Source of the DNA: Streptomyces sp. NRRL F-5122
Lineage (GTDB): Bacteria > Actinomycetota > Actinomycetes > Streptomycetales > Streptomycetaceae
Assembly (NCBI RefSeq): GCF_001507435.1
Contig: NZ_LMWH01000015.1
Location: 124,001-188,000 of the forward strand
Direction: 5' to 3'
DNA: 64,000 bases
In this document: one piece after another, positions 56,486 to 64,000 of the stretch
How positions within the stretch are numbered: the stretch's first letter is position 1
How the letters are laid out: each line of letters begins with the position of its first letter
Program-made: the position numbers and the translations under genes
The notes under the pieces: generated by a model
The model's input: the letters and a program-made list of their open reading frames with translations, nothing else
Databases searched by the model: none
What the model was told of the DNA's origin: nothing

Positions 56486-56893
56486 ATGGCCGACGACACA
56501 GAGCAGATCCGGGCCTTGGTCGAGAAGTGGGCGGCGGCGGTGCACCGGGGCGAGATGGAGGGGGTCCTCGCGGACCACGCTGACGACATCGTGATGTTCG
56601 ATGTGCCGCCGCCCTACCAGGGGGTGCGCGGCATCCGGGCCTACCGAGACGTCTGGCCGCCGTTCTTCGCCTGGCAGGCGGTGGGTGCCGTCTTCGAGAT
56701 CGAGTCGCTCGATGTCACCGCCGGGAGCGACGTGGCGTTCGCCCACGCCCTGATCCGCTGCGGAACGCCGCAGGACCTGGCCGAGCGACCGGACAACCGC
56801 CTGAGACTCACCCTGGGGTTGCGCAAGGAACGGGACCGCTGGGTGGTGGCCCATGAGCACCACTCGTTCCCCTACGCGGAGACCGGACCCTAG
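56486..56893 (+). CDS. SnoaL/ketosteroid isomerase-like (DUF4440) protein
   Basis: 135-aa NTF2-fold protein. The fold is evident in the opening helix (EQIRALVEKWAAAVHRGEMEGVLADHADDIVMFDVPPPYQGVRGIRAYRDVW) and the long strands (VAFAHALIRCGT; NRLRLTLGLRKERDRWVVAHEHHSFP). The D40-F-D region and the histidines at the end (VAHEHHS) are typical of this group. Members include isomerases, cyclases and many of unknown role. ATG 56486 has GGGAGCCGCCCTC upstream. It stands alone. Confidence 0.88.
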   Translation: MADDTEQIRALVEKWAAAVHRGEMEGVLADHADDIVMFDVPPPYQGVRGIRAYRDVWPPFFAWQAVGAVFEIESLDVTAGSDVAFAHALIRCGTPQDLAERPDNRLRLTLGLRKERDRWVVAHEHHSFPYAETGP

Positions 56894-57032
56894 GACTTGC
56901 CTGCTCCGGTCCCCTCCAGGGGACGGACGCGTGACCGGGAGGTCGTCGCAGACCGCGTCCGCGGCTGTGACCTGGGCCGTGTACGCCGCCAGGGCCTTCT
57001 TCATGTAGGCGGACGGGGGCGCCGTGGAGGCG

Positions 57033-57593
57033 TTACGGAGACTCTTCCGGTTCGACGACGGTGGTGCGACGGCCTCCCGCGCGGTCCGCGGTGTCGGCGG
57101 GCGGCAGTGGTGTCCACTGAAGGCGGAGCAGGTTGTACATACGGTGGAAGAGGAAGACCGCCATCGGGAGTTCGACGAAGACGGCCAGAGCGGCGGAGGC
57201 CCAGACGGCCGGTGTGCCCAAGGCGAGCGAGACGTCGAACCAGGCGTCGCACACCAGCAGCACGGCGCTCGACAGTGCGGGGATCACCACGGCCCGGTGA
57301 CGTCGTCTGCCGAGGACGGCCGTGGCCCCCAGGGCTATGAGCAGCAGTATGTCGAAGCCGACCCAGGTCGTGCGCCAGGCGTGGACCCGGTAGTCGGTAG
57401 GCAGCGTCAGGCCCAGAACGACCGTCCAGGGGACGAGGGCCAGCGCGCACACGGCGAGCAGTTCGACCATATGCCGCCGACGCCGCTCGCGCGGGTCGTC
57501 CCGCGCCGGTCGACCCGTCGAAACGCCGGGCAGTGGCTTTCGGGTCGTCAGGAAGGAGTCGGTCGCCATGGTGCCTTCGGTCGCCTGACTCAT
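57033..57593 (-). CDS. Membrane protein, hypothetical
   Basis: 186-aa protein with an Arg-rich cytoplasmic N-terminal segment (DDPRERRRRHMVEL) and four to five helices: LLAVCALALVPWTVVLGLTLP, TWVGFDILLLIALGATAVLG, AVVIPALSSAVLLVCDAWFDVSLA and AVWASAALAVFVELPMAVFLFHRMYNLL. ATG 57593 (MSQATEG) overlaps the stop of the preceding 89-aa gene by ATGA. The frame reaching 57785 is overlapped by that gene and rejected. Unnamed proteins with the WFDV and ELPMA patterns occur in actinobacteria; function unknown. Confidence 0.7.
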   Translation of the reverse strand: MSQATEGTMATDSFLTTRKPLPGVSTGRPARDDPRERRRRHMVELLAVCALALVPWTVVLGLTLPTDYRVHAWRTTWVGFDILLLIALGATAVLGRRRHRAVVIPALSSAVLLVCDAWFDVSLALGTPAVWASAALAVFVELPMAVFLFHRMYNLLRLQWTPLPPADTADRAGGRRTTVVEPEESP

Positions 57594-57859
57594 CGGTGCG
57601 CCGAATCGTCCGGGGTGCTGCGTGACGACCCGGGATACCAGGCGGCGATGCGTCCGGTGGTGAACCAGCCGATTCCGGCCAGGAGCACACCGGCCACGGC
57701 ATTGGGAAGGTGCCGACTCAGCACCATCACGGCGGCTGCCACATCCAGAACTACCGCGAGCAGGACGAACGCGGCACGCTGCCATGGTTCACGAGGCGCG
57801 GTCGCGGCCACCGGGCGATGGGGCCTGCTGCGCAGGAATCCCGGAGTGAGGTGGCTCAT
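57590..57859 (-). CDS. Small two-helix membrane protein, hypothetical
   Basis: 89-aa protein with a Pro/Arg-rich N-terminus (MSHLTPGFLRSRPHRPVAA) and two hydrophobic helices (AAFVLLAVVLDVAAAVMVLS and AVAGVLLAGIGWFTTGRIAAW). ATG 57859 has GGGGACC upstream. It is first in a two-gene unit with the 186-aa membrane protein; the coupled start suggests they work together. Its upstream region carries a marked hairpin and the most AT-rich patch of the window. Confidence 0.65.
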   Translation of the reverse strand: MSHLTPGFLRSRPHRPVAATAPREPWQRAAFVLLAVVLDVAAAVMVLSRHLPNAVAGVLLAGIGWFTTGRIAAWYPGSSRSTPDDSAHR

Positions 57860-57942
57860 CGCGGTCCCCTCGCCTGCCTCATGTGCCTGTTGTCCATGCC
57901 CGCCTCCAGTGCGCCCGCCCAATGCAATCACCAACCTGAGGG

Positions 57943-57993
57943 GGGTCTCCATATATTTCCCAGGAGGAGACCCAAGACGTGACATTCCCACGT
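57943..57993 (-). promoter_or_regulatory. Tandem hairpins in the leader of the small membrane-protein operon
   Basis: GGGTCTCC (57943-57950) pairs perfectly with GGAGACCC (57966-57973) around an AT-rich 15-nt loop. Next to it ACGTG (57977-57981) pairs with CACGT (57989-57993). Both would lie in the untranslated leader of the 89-aa gene, 84 nt or more before its start. Some riboregulators look like this, but no known riboswitch core was recognised. Confidence 0.4.
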
Positions 57994-58010
57994 GATCTGA
58001 GGCACACGGG

Positions 58011-58043
58011 GGTGAAAAGCCCTATTAATTGCTGATTATCACC
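58011..58043. promoter_or_regulatory. Inverted repeat GGTGAAAA / TTATCACC with AT-rich centre
   Basis: Seven of eight bases are complementary between 58011-58018 and 58036-58043, enclosing CCCTATTAATTGCTGA-type AT-rich DNA. The location between divergent genes suggests an operator or overlapping promoters. Confidence 0.35.
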
Positions 58044-58325
58044 TTTGTTCATGGAGTCTCGGGGATACGCCACGATGTTGTGCGGGGGTGTCGCCTCGGA
58101 GATCCGCCGACCCTCCGGTGGGGCTCTTTTCGGCCGGCGTGTGGTGCCGGGGCGCCGGCGGGTTCGCCGGCGCCGACAGGAGGAGGCGTTCTTCCGTAGA
58201 CTGACGCCCGCCGTCCGCCGGTGTCACCGGCACGCATCGCGCACCACCTCTGCTTCTGTCCGGGCAAGCCGTCCGCCGCCCGCGTCACCCCGTCCGTGCA
58301 CCGCCGTTCTTTCGCCGAGGGACGC

Positions 58326-60236
58326 ATGCAGACCAAAGTTGTCCAGTACCTGACAGGATTGACAGCAGCCCTACTGCTGCTGGCCACGGCACCGGGAGCG
58401 GTCGCCGCCGCTCCGCAGCCGCCGACCCGCACCGCGCACGCCACGGACCAGGAGGCCGACGCGTGGCAACCGCCGCTGTCCACCCGCGGGCGCTACATCG
58501 TCGACGCCACGGGCCGTCGCTTCCGGCTGATATCCGCCAACTGGGACGGGGCACAGGGATCGTGGACGGGCAGCGGCAGCACCGCCGACCCCGCCAACCA
58601 CCACGCCGGACAGAACTCCTACGGCATACCCCTCGGCCTGGACCGCGTCCCCCTGCCCGAGCTCCTCGCCGACTTCCACGACCTCGGCATCAACAGCATC
58701 CGGCTCCCGTTCTCCAACGAGATGATCCACGCGACGGCCGCCGTGCCCGACGCCGCCGTCACCGCCAACCCGCAGCTGCGCGGCAGGACACCGCTGCAGA
58801 TCTACGACGCGGTGGTGACAGCCCTCACCCAGGACGGATTCGCCGTCGTCCTCAACAACCACACCAACACCTCCCGTTGGTGCTGCGGCGTCGACGGCAA
58901 CGAGCGGTGGAACAGCAGCCAGTCCACCGGGCAATGGGCGGACGACTGGGTCTTCATGGCGCGCCGGTACGCCTCCGACCCCCGAGTGGTCGGCGCCGAC
59001 CTCTACAACGAAGTACGCCGCGACATCCTGGACGACCCCAACTGGGGGTCGGGCGACGAGCACGACTGGTTTGCCGCCGCCCAACTCGCCGCGGACCGCA
59101 TCCTCACGGAGGCGAACCCCGACCTCCTCATCGTCATCGAGGGGATCAACTGGACGGGTCTGCCCGTCGACGGACTGCCGCACGGCCGTCCCACCCTCAC
59201 TCCGGCACGTACGCTCTCCCACACGCTCGTGGCCACCCACAAGTTGGTGTACTCCGCCCACTTCTACGGATACACGGGCCCCCACCACAGCGGCGCAACC
59301 GGCATCGGTGAGACCCACGACCCCCGCTACCAGGACCTGACCCGTGAGGAGCTGTACCGAGAACTCACCGACGAAGCCTTCTTCGTCACCGAGGAGGGGC
59401 GCCACTACACCGCTCCCGTGTGGATCAGCGAGTTCGGCGTCGGAGCCGGTGAGACGGGGGCCGCCGCCCGCACATGGTTCGGCAACATCACCGACTACTT
59501 CGCCGACCACGACGCGGACTTCGCGTACTGGCCACTGGTCGGTTGGGAAGGCCACGACGACTGGGCCCTGCTGAGCTACGACACCGAGGGCCATCGGCAC
59601 GGCATCCTGGACCCGGCCGACTGGCGCGGCACCGCCTGGAGCCATCTCATGACCGCGCCGGCACACACCGGACCGGTCGCCCCGGTTCCCACGTGGCGCA
59701 TGCTCACCACCGACCACGGGGACCAGGTCCAGTCGCTTCGGGTGCGGGCGGGCGGGGACTGGGATCCCGGCGCCTACAAGGCGGCCTGCCCCGACGGACT
59801 GCGGCTGATCGGCCTCAGCCACACGGCCGGACACGGTCTGTGCACCGACACCGGCGGGGGCGATCTGCGCGCCGAGGGCAACGCCCAGACGGTGGTCACC
59901 GACGAGCGCCATGTTCCGCAAGGCGGCGACTGGGCCTCGGGCTACACGAAGTTCCAGTGCCCCTCCGGTCAGTTCCTCATCGGCTACAGCCGCCGCGGCG
60001 GCCGAGTGTCGGCGGCGCTGTGCGCCCCCGCCCGCACCGCGCTGGGCGGCACGGGGCGGACGGTCTGGTTCGACCGCTCCGACAACCGCCCGGCCGACGC
60101 CGACGGCGGTGACTACGCCTACGGCGACTACAAGGGTCAGTGCGCCGACAATGAGTACGCCGCCGGGATCGCCTTCACCACACGTCTGGGCAGCACGGCG
60201 GGCCCCGCGGCCGTACTGTGCCGCGCGCTGTCCTGA
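58326..60236 (+). CDS. Secreted glycoside hydrolase family 5 (cellulase-like) enzyme
   Basis: 636-aa exported glycosidase. Signal peptide residues 1-28 (VVQYLTGLTAALLLLATAPGAVAAA). The GH5 barrel has GINSIRLPFSNEM, VVLNNHTNTSRWCCG, the acid/base Glu in DLYNEVRRD (E229), AHFYGYTG, and the nucleophile Glu in WISEFGVGAGE (E369). From about 470 a Cys-containing beta-rich module follows with internal similarity (GGDWDPGAYKAACPDGLRLIGLS; GGDWASGYTKFQCPSGQFLIGYS; GGDYAYGDYKGQCADNEYAAGIA), i.e. three repeats of G-G-D-[WY]-x5-[YF]K-x-x-C. The repeats probably bind sugar or wall. ATG 58326 gives the signal. Large antisense frame rejected. Confidence 0.9.
   Translation: MQTKVVQYLTGLTAALLLLATAPGAVAAAPQPPTRTAHATDQEADAWQPPLSTRGRYIVDATGRRFRLISANWDGAQGSWTGSGSTADPANHHAGQNSYGIPLGLDRVPLPELLADFHDLGINSIRLPFSNEMIHATAAVPDAAVTANPQLRGRTPLQIYDAVVTALTQDGFAVVLNNHTNTSRWCCGVDGNERWNSSQSTGQWADDWVFMARRYASDPRVVGADLYNEVRRDILDDPNWGSGDEHDWFAAAQLAADRILTEANPDLLIVIEGINWTGLPVDGLPHGRPTLTPARTLSHTLVATHKLVYSAHFYGYTGPHHSGATGIGETHDPRYQDLTREELYRELTDEAFFVTEEGRHYTAPVWISEFGVGAGETGAAARTWFGNITDYFADHDADFAYWPLVGWEGHDDWALLSYDTEGHRHGILDPADWRGTAWSHLMTAPAHTGPVAPVPTWRMLTTDHGDQVQSLRVRAGGDWDPGAYKAACPDGLRLIGLSHTAGHGLCTDTGGGDLRAEGNAQTVVTDERHVPQGGDWASGYTKFQCPSGQFLIGYSRRGGRVSAALCAPARTALGGTGRTVWFDRSDNRPADADGGDYAYGDYKGQCADNEYAAGIAFTTRLGSTAGPAAVLCRALS
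59752..60180 (+). repeat. Three-fold repeat module at the GH5 C-terminus
   Basis: Within the glycosidase gene, three units share GGD[WY]..G.YK..C, at about 59752, 59923 and 60108. The cysteines are evenly placed. Pattern of a tandem extracellular binding domain; its family could not be named. Confidence 0.55.
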
Positions 60237-60700
60237 GAAGGGGGCGGGGCGCCGGACGCCTGCGGCGGGGAGTGCCGGACACCACGGAGTGCCGGACCGC
60301 GGCCCCGACCGGCGCCCGTACCGCACGCCGTAAGCGCCGAGCGGCGCCGTCCCCGGGGCGCACCTGCCCGCGGACCGCGGCCGGCCGCGTGACCTGCGGC
60401 GGAACCACGGACGATCAGAGCCAGGAAGCGCCCGCCCGGCCCCGGGGACGCCGTCCCGCCGACCGCCTCGGTGGCCGGGCCTCTCCCGCGCCCGCCCTGC
60501 CCGGGCGGGAACCGCAGACCGCCCGCGCGCCGCGGCAGCCGTCCGGTCCGGCCGGGGCGGGAGGAGAAGGCCCGGCTGGAAACCGCCGACGCGAGGTGCC
60601 ATCGTGGAACAGGCCCAGGCAGACCCGCCATGAGCAGCAACAAGAACGGAAACGCCGTACCCGCGCACCCGGCGCGGGACGTGGAAGTGGTGCGTGCGGG
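60237..60700. other. Intergenic region with a 12-bp direct repeat
   Basis: 464 nt without a supportable gene; frames on both strands are Arg/Pro/Gly-rich shadows. GGAGTGCCGGAC occurs twice (60269-60280 and 60286-60297), 17 bp apart. The promoter of the DMT transporter gene should be near 60600-60690. Confidence 0.45.
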
Positions 60701-61606
60701 ATGATTCTGGCAGTCGTATTCGCCGTCCTGGCTGCTGGCAGCAACGCGGTGGGAACCGTGTTGCAGCGGCGTGCCGCAGTCGAGGTGCCCGACTCCTCGG
60801 CCCGGCTCGCCCTCGTCCGGCACCTGCTGCGCAGTCCCATCTGGTTCGGCGGCATTCTGGGGGTCGTCTTCGCCGCGCTTTTCCAGGCGCTGGCACTGAG
60901 CGCGGGCCGGCTGGCCATGGTCCAGCCGCTCTTCATCCTCGAGCTCCCGCTGGCGCTCCTGGTCGGCAGTCTGGTCTTCCGCGTGCGGGTGTCGGCCAAG
61001 GCATGGTTCTGCGTGGCCTGCATCTTCGTCGGCCTGGCTCTGGGGCTGTTCTCCGTGGCCCCCTCCGGTGGACGCGATCAGATTCCGGGGGTCTGGTGGG
61101 TGCCGACGCTCGCAGCCGTCGGCGGGGCCGGTGCCGTACTCGTGCTGACCGGACTACGCCGCCCACAGGGCCTCGCCCGAGCGGCCTGCCTGGCGGCCGC
61201 CGCCGCCATCGGCAACGCGCTCACCGCGGCGCTGGTCAAGTCGTCCATGGCCATCCTCGCCGACGAAGGCGCGACGGGATTTTTTCTCGCCTGGCAGACC
61301 TATGGTTTCGCGGCCGTCGGATCGCTCTCGATCTTCCTGCTGGGATACGCCATGCAGGGGGGCCCGCTGATCGCGTCGCAGCCGGCTCTCACGCTCGGTG
61401 ACGCCTCGGTGAGTTTCATCCTGGGTGTGACCCTCTTCGCGGAGTCCCCGCGCCTCGGAATGTGGCTTCTTCCTGCCTTCCTGGGCCTCGCCCTGCTCTC
61501 CTACGGCGTGTTCGCCCTGTCCCGCACCCGGTGCCTGGCGAAGTGCATCGACCGGGACGACGAGGAAGCGCAGCAGGAGGAGCAGCATGCCGCAGCGGCC
61601 ATGTAG
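60701..61606 (+). CDS. DMT-family membrane transporter
   Basis: 301-aa protein with nine to ten hydrophobic helices (starting MILAVVFAVLAAGSNAVGTVLQRRAA). The repeat of two half-units and segments such as GRLAMVQPLFILELPLALLVGSLVF and YAMQGGPLIASQPALTLGDASVSFILGVTLFAE are those of drug/metabolite transporters (EamA/NIPA-like). The tail is charged (CIDRDDEEAQQEEQH). Substrate unknown. ATG 60701 is chosen, as it begins helix 1; the upstream frame is Arg-rich shadow. Confidence 0.85.
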   Translation: MILAVVFAVLAAGSNAVGTVLQRRAAVEVPDSSARLALVRHLLRSPIWFGGILGVVFAALFQALALSAGRLAMVQPLFILELPLALLVGSLVFRVRVSAKAWFCVACIFVGLALGLFSVAPSGGRDQIPGVWWVPTLAAVGGAGAVLVLTGLRRPQGLARAACLAAAAAIGNALTAALVKSSMAILADEGATGFFLAWQTYGFAAVGSLSIFLLGYAMQGGPLIASQPALTLGDASVSFILGVTLFAESPRLGMWLLPAFLGLALLSYGVFALSRTRCLAKCIDRDDEEAQQEEQHAAAAM

Positions 61607-61761
61607 GGCGAACCGCGAGGCGGAAGGCGAACCCCGGGCTCTCAAGGTGAACGTGGCCTTGGCCGTGGCGCCTCGACGTGCGCGTTAGCCCATTCGGCCC
61701 CATCCTGAAGTCCGGTCCACTGCACCGGGCCCCACAGGCCGACCACCCACGGGGAGGTCCT

Positions 61762-61980
61762 GTGATCCTTTTCGCCCTTCTGGCGCCCGCTCTGATGATG
61801 GCCTTCCTTTTCGGCATGGCCGCCTTCGAAGACCTCCTCTTCTTGCGTCCGGCAGCCACGGACGACGTCAGCCCTTCCGACGACACCGCGCGATCCGCCG
61901 ACCCCGAGGAGAGTGCCTCTCCCACGGGGGCGGCCGTGGACGCGGGTGATCACTGGGTCGAGCCGCCCGCGCTCGGATGA
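61762..61980 (+). CDS. Small single-helix membrane protein, hypothetical
   Basis: 72-aa protein from GTG 61762, which has GGGGAGGTCCT directly upstream, a strong ribosome-binding site. One hydrophobic N-terminal helix (ILFALLAPALMMAFLFGMAAFEDLLFL) is followed by an acidic tail (ATDDVSPSDDTARSADPEESA). Unnamed small proteins of this pattern are found in Streptomyces. The extension to 61678 is rejected by the site. Confidence 0.65.
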   Translation: MILFALLAPALMMAFLFGMAAFEDLLFLRPAATDDVSPSDDTARSADPEESASPTGAAVDAGDHWVEPPALG

Positions 61981-61991
61981 GCCGTTGTTGT

Positions 61992-62011
61992 GCGGCGGGG
62001 CGTATCGCCGC
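61992..62011. terminator. Short hairpin between convergent genes
   Basis: GCGGCG (61992-61997) pairs with CGCCGC (62006-62011), 12 nt after the small membrane-protein gene and about 100 nt from the end of the convergent MFS gene. Confidence 0.35.
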
Positions 62012-62109
62012 TGCACCCTCATGGGCACCTCGCACCCCCGCGGCCGAGTGCGTGGGCACCGCGACGGCCACGATGTGTGACCGTACGAAGCACGCTGTGA
62101 GCCGGCGCC

Positions 62110-63582
62110 TCACGGGGGAGCGACGCGAGGTGCGAGCCGCGTGGCCTGGACGCCGGAGAGCTCGTCGAGGGAACAGCCGCGCGGCTCGACGCGGAAGACG
62201 AGGGTGATCAGGAAACCGAGCGCACAGGCAGCGGCCACCGCGTAGAGCAGGGCGGCCTGGCCGATGCCCACCAGCAGTACGGGGAAGAGGAAGGTGCCAA
62301 GGGCCGCTCCCAACTTGCCGCATCCGGCGGCGAAGCCGTGTCCGGCCGAGCGGATCTCCGAGGGGAACACCTCGGCAGGCAGAGCGAACGTCGTGGCGTT
62401 CGGGCCGAGATTCATGAACATGTTGAAGAGCCCGAACCCGATCAGCACCATCGGTAGATGGTCGCCGGCCCCGCCGGGCAGCTGGCTGCCGATCGCCAGG
62501 ACACAGAGTGCGACGGCCATCACCGCGAAACCGACCAGTTGCAGCGGGACGCGGCCGATACGGTCGATCAGGAAGATGGCCAGGAGGAATCCGACGACGA
62601 GGAAGACGTCCAGTAGTGCGGTCCCCTTCGTGGAGACGATGTCGTCGGCGATGAACGTGGTGTTCGCGCCGTGCACCGTCAGGGAGGCGAGGAGGGTGGG
62701 GGTGAAGATGCCCACCCCGTAGGTGGCGATGTCCATCAGGAACCACGGCGCCGCGGTGAAGACGGTCCGTCTGTGCCACTGCCGTGAGAACAACCGGGGC
62801 TGAAGGAACGCACCGACACCTTCCGCCGGGGGCTCGTGCCGTTCCTTGTCCGCATCGGTCACCTGGACGGGCACACCCACCAGCGCCCGGCCGACGTCGC
62901 GCGCCTCCTGTTCGTGCCCGTTCTGGGCGAGCCATCGGGGACTCTCGGGCACCCGACGGCGCAGCCAGATGATGATCAGGGCCGGGATCAGCCCGAATCC
63001 CAGCATGATCCGCCACGAGGTCACATGGGGATACGCCTCGAGGAGCACCACCCCGGCCGCCGCGCCCAGCAGGATGCCCGCCGCCTGCAGACTGAAGGCG
63101 GCGACCAGCCACCGCCCACGGGCCCTGGAGGGCAGGATCTCCGCCAGATAGCTGGCGGCGATCGGGTAGTCCAGGCCCACCGCGACGCCCAGCGCGAACC
63201 TGAAGACCATGAGGGACCAGACATCCCACGCGACCGCACACAGCACCGAGAAGACGACGAACAGCCACAGGTCGACCCGGAAGATACGGCTTCGGCCGAC
63301 CCGGTCGCCCAGCGGTCCCAGCAGCGCCGCACCGAACACCGAGCCCACCACCGCCGCAGCGGACAGCAGGCCCTTCTCGACGGCACTCACCGAGAAGTCC
63401 GCGGCGATGAGCGGATTCGCCACACCGATGATGAAGAAGTCGAAACCGTCGAGCAGAACGCCGAGCCCGGCCAGCAGCCAGAACCGGAGGTGCAGTCGGG
63501 AAACGGCGGCGCCGTCCAGCGCTTCGCCCAGGGGTTTCGATCCGTCGAACACATGCTGGGCAGGCGGAGTCTTGGTGGCCAC
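62110..63582 (-). CDS. MFS transporter, sugar/metabolite:H+ symporter type
   Basis: 490-aa twelve-helix transporter. The family signatures are clear: after helix 2 LGDRVGRSRIFRVD (D-R-x-G-R), PSRARGRW after helix 4, FLIDRIGRVPLQ in the second half, and PESPRWL at the end of helix 6, which marks the sugar-porter/phthalate-type group. LLDGFDFFIIGVANPLI in helix 1 resembles aromatic-acid and phosphate symporters. Substrate not assigned. GTG 63582 start (MATKTPPAQ) with GAGGACG upstream. Confidence 0.88.
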   Translation of the reverse strand: MATKTPPAQHVFDGSKPLGEALDGAAVSRLHLRFWLLAGLGVLLDGFDFFIIGVANPLIAADFSVSAVEKGLLSAAAVVGSVFGAALLGPLGDRVGRSRIFRVDLWLFVVFSVLCAVAWDVWSLMVFRFALGVAVGLDYPIAASYLAEILPSRARGRWLVAAFSLQAAGILLGAAAGVVLLEAYPHVTSWRIMLGFGLIPALIIIWLRRRVPESPRWLAQNGHEQEARDVGRALVGVPVQVTDADKERHEPPAEGVGAFLQPRLFSRQWHRRTVFTAAPWFLMDIATYGVGIFTPTLLASLTVHGANTTFIADDIVSTKGTALLDVFLVVGFLLAIFLIDRIGRVPLQLVGFAVMAVALCVLAIGSQLPGGAGDHLPMVLIGFGLFNMFMNLGPNATTFALPAEVFPSEIRSAGHGFAAGCGKLGAALGTFLFPVLLVGIGQAALLYAVAAACALGFLITLVFRVEPRGCSLDELSGVQATRLAPRVAPP

Positions 63583-63810
63583 GTCGTCCTCACCGGTCGC
63601 TGTGCAACAGTGCTTCGCCGCACGCCATCTTGCGGACAGATCACTGGCACACGGGGATTGGGGCGACGTGGCTCCGCCAGGGCACTCGAACGGCCGAGAT
63701 CACGGGCGGGGGCACCTGCAGGTGGTGACGGGAGCACCCCCGGCCGGCCGGGGGTGCCGGAAGAAGAATGTACCGGTGAGAGTGTGTCGGGGGCGGTTCC
63801 CGGAGGTTGC

Positions 63811-64000
63811 TCAGGGATGCCTGACCGAGTCGAGGTGGGCGAACACCACCACGTTGGATTCGTAGTCGTGGGACTTGTGGTTGTAGGTGCCACCACAGGT
63901 GATCAACCGCAGCTGAGGGGTGGTGTTGCCGGCGTAGACCCGCTTGTCGGGGAACTTCGCCTTGCTGAAGGTCTCGACGGTGTCCACCTTGAAGCTGGTG
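63811..64000 (-). CDS. Class F sortase (C-terminal part; 5' part outside window)
   Basis: Last 62 residues of a sortase; the gene enters from the right edge. The catalytic Cys is in LRLITCGGTYNHKSHDYESNVVVFAHLD; the TLxTC-like segment of the class and the SNVVVFA strand follow. Preceding residues (TSFKVDTVETFSKAKFPDKRVYA) match class F enzymes of actinobacteria. Sortases cleave sorting signals and attach proteins to the wall outside the cell. No sortase substrate gene was seen in the window. Confidence 0.85.
   Translation of the reverse strand, partial: TSFKVDTVETFSKAKFPDKRVYAGNTTPQLRLITCGGTYNHKSHDYESNVVVFAHLDSVRHP

Larger units (their letters stand above)
57860..58325. other. AT-rich, structured divergent promoter region
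   Basis: 466 nt between the small membrane-protein operon (minus) and the GH5 gene (plus). No gene supported. It contains the stems listed separately and the AT-rich patch 58017-58050 (AAGCCCTATTAATTGCTGATTATC), which stands out from the GC-rich surroundings and probably holds promoter elements. Confidence 0.55.

Noticed and set aside
58371..60896. 841-codon minus-strand open frame
   Set aside because: Antisense of the GH5 gene with its signal peptide and catalytic motifs; Gly/Val/Arg-rich shadow.
1..64000. tRNA or rRNA genes
   Set aside because: No T-loop plus anticodon-arm arrangement and no rRNA-like conserved stretch noticed; a dedicated scan would be decisive.

Overview
The window looks like chromosomal DNA of a Streptomyces or close relative. 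Third codon positions are almost all G or C, GTG starts and GTGA/ATGA stop-start overlaps are common, and the families are typical of the genus (mycothiol-dependent isomerase fold, SpoIIE phosphatase, RsbW-like ATPase, DUF1275, class F sortase). I saw no rRNA, tRNA or CRISPR array. About 60 protein genes are supported; two are cut by the window edges.

Left part (1-16.5 kb): a truncated Pls/PosA-type carrier and acyltransferase-like membrane protein; a gene-poor 1.3 kb stretch; a thioesterase divergent from an Lrp/AsnC regulator; a zinc formaldehyde/alcohol dehydrogenase; a secreted HSL-type esterase behind a hairpin-rich upstream region; a secreted beta-lactamase-like serine hydrolase; an isochorismatase-family hydrolase coupled to a GlxA-type regulator; and an encapsulin operon in which a DyP peroxidase with a C-terminal loading peptide, the encapsulin shell and a lactate/malate dehydrogenase-like enzyme are translationally coupled.

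Middle part (16.5-30.2 kb): a complete hydroxyquinol route. It encodes a fused maleylacetate reductase/hydroxyquinol 1,2-dioxygenase, an FAD phenol hydroxylase-type enzyme, both 3-oxoadipate CoA-transferase subunits and a thiolase, closed by a convergent AraC regulator. Then come a PAS-GAF-SpoIIE phosphatase, a mycothiol-dependent isomerase-like protein, an aldo/keto reductase, a stand-alone OLD-type TOPRIM protein and a lipoprotein.

Mobile island (30.2-33.85 kb): an IS112-like IS5-family transposase with a 1-nt deletion is cut off by a second IS5-family element that also carries a frameshift. Next to it lies an apparently intact, unusually large TnpB-type RuvC nuclease (715 aa) whose stop codon sits in a hairpin. 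No TnpA is present.

Right part (33.85-64 kb): a NarL-type two-component pair with two related operator-like palindromes in its divergent promoter region; a FUSC-type membrane protein; small membrane proteins; a secreted Cys-rich M15-like putative zinc peptidase; a glycerolipid group (glpD-TetR divergent from an alkyl-DHAP synthase-like flavoprotein and a diacylglycerol kinase); two HxlR regulators, one with a flavin/F420 oxidoreductase pair and one with an AzoR azoreductase in a YodB-like arrangement; a Tat-exported PHP hydrolase with a His-rich N-terminus coupled to a small protein ending in CCAMH; a secreted GH5 glycosidase; DMT and MFS transporters; and the 3' end of a class F sortase gene. 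The overall picture is a chromosomal arm region rich in redox, catabolic and stress modules.
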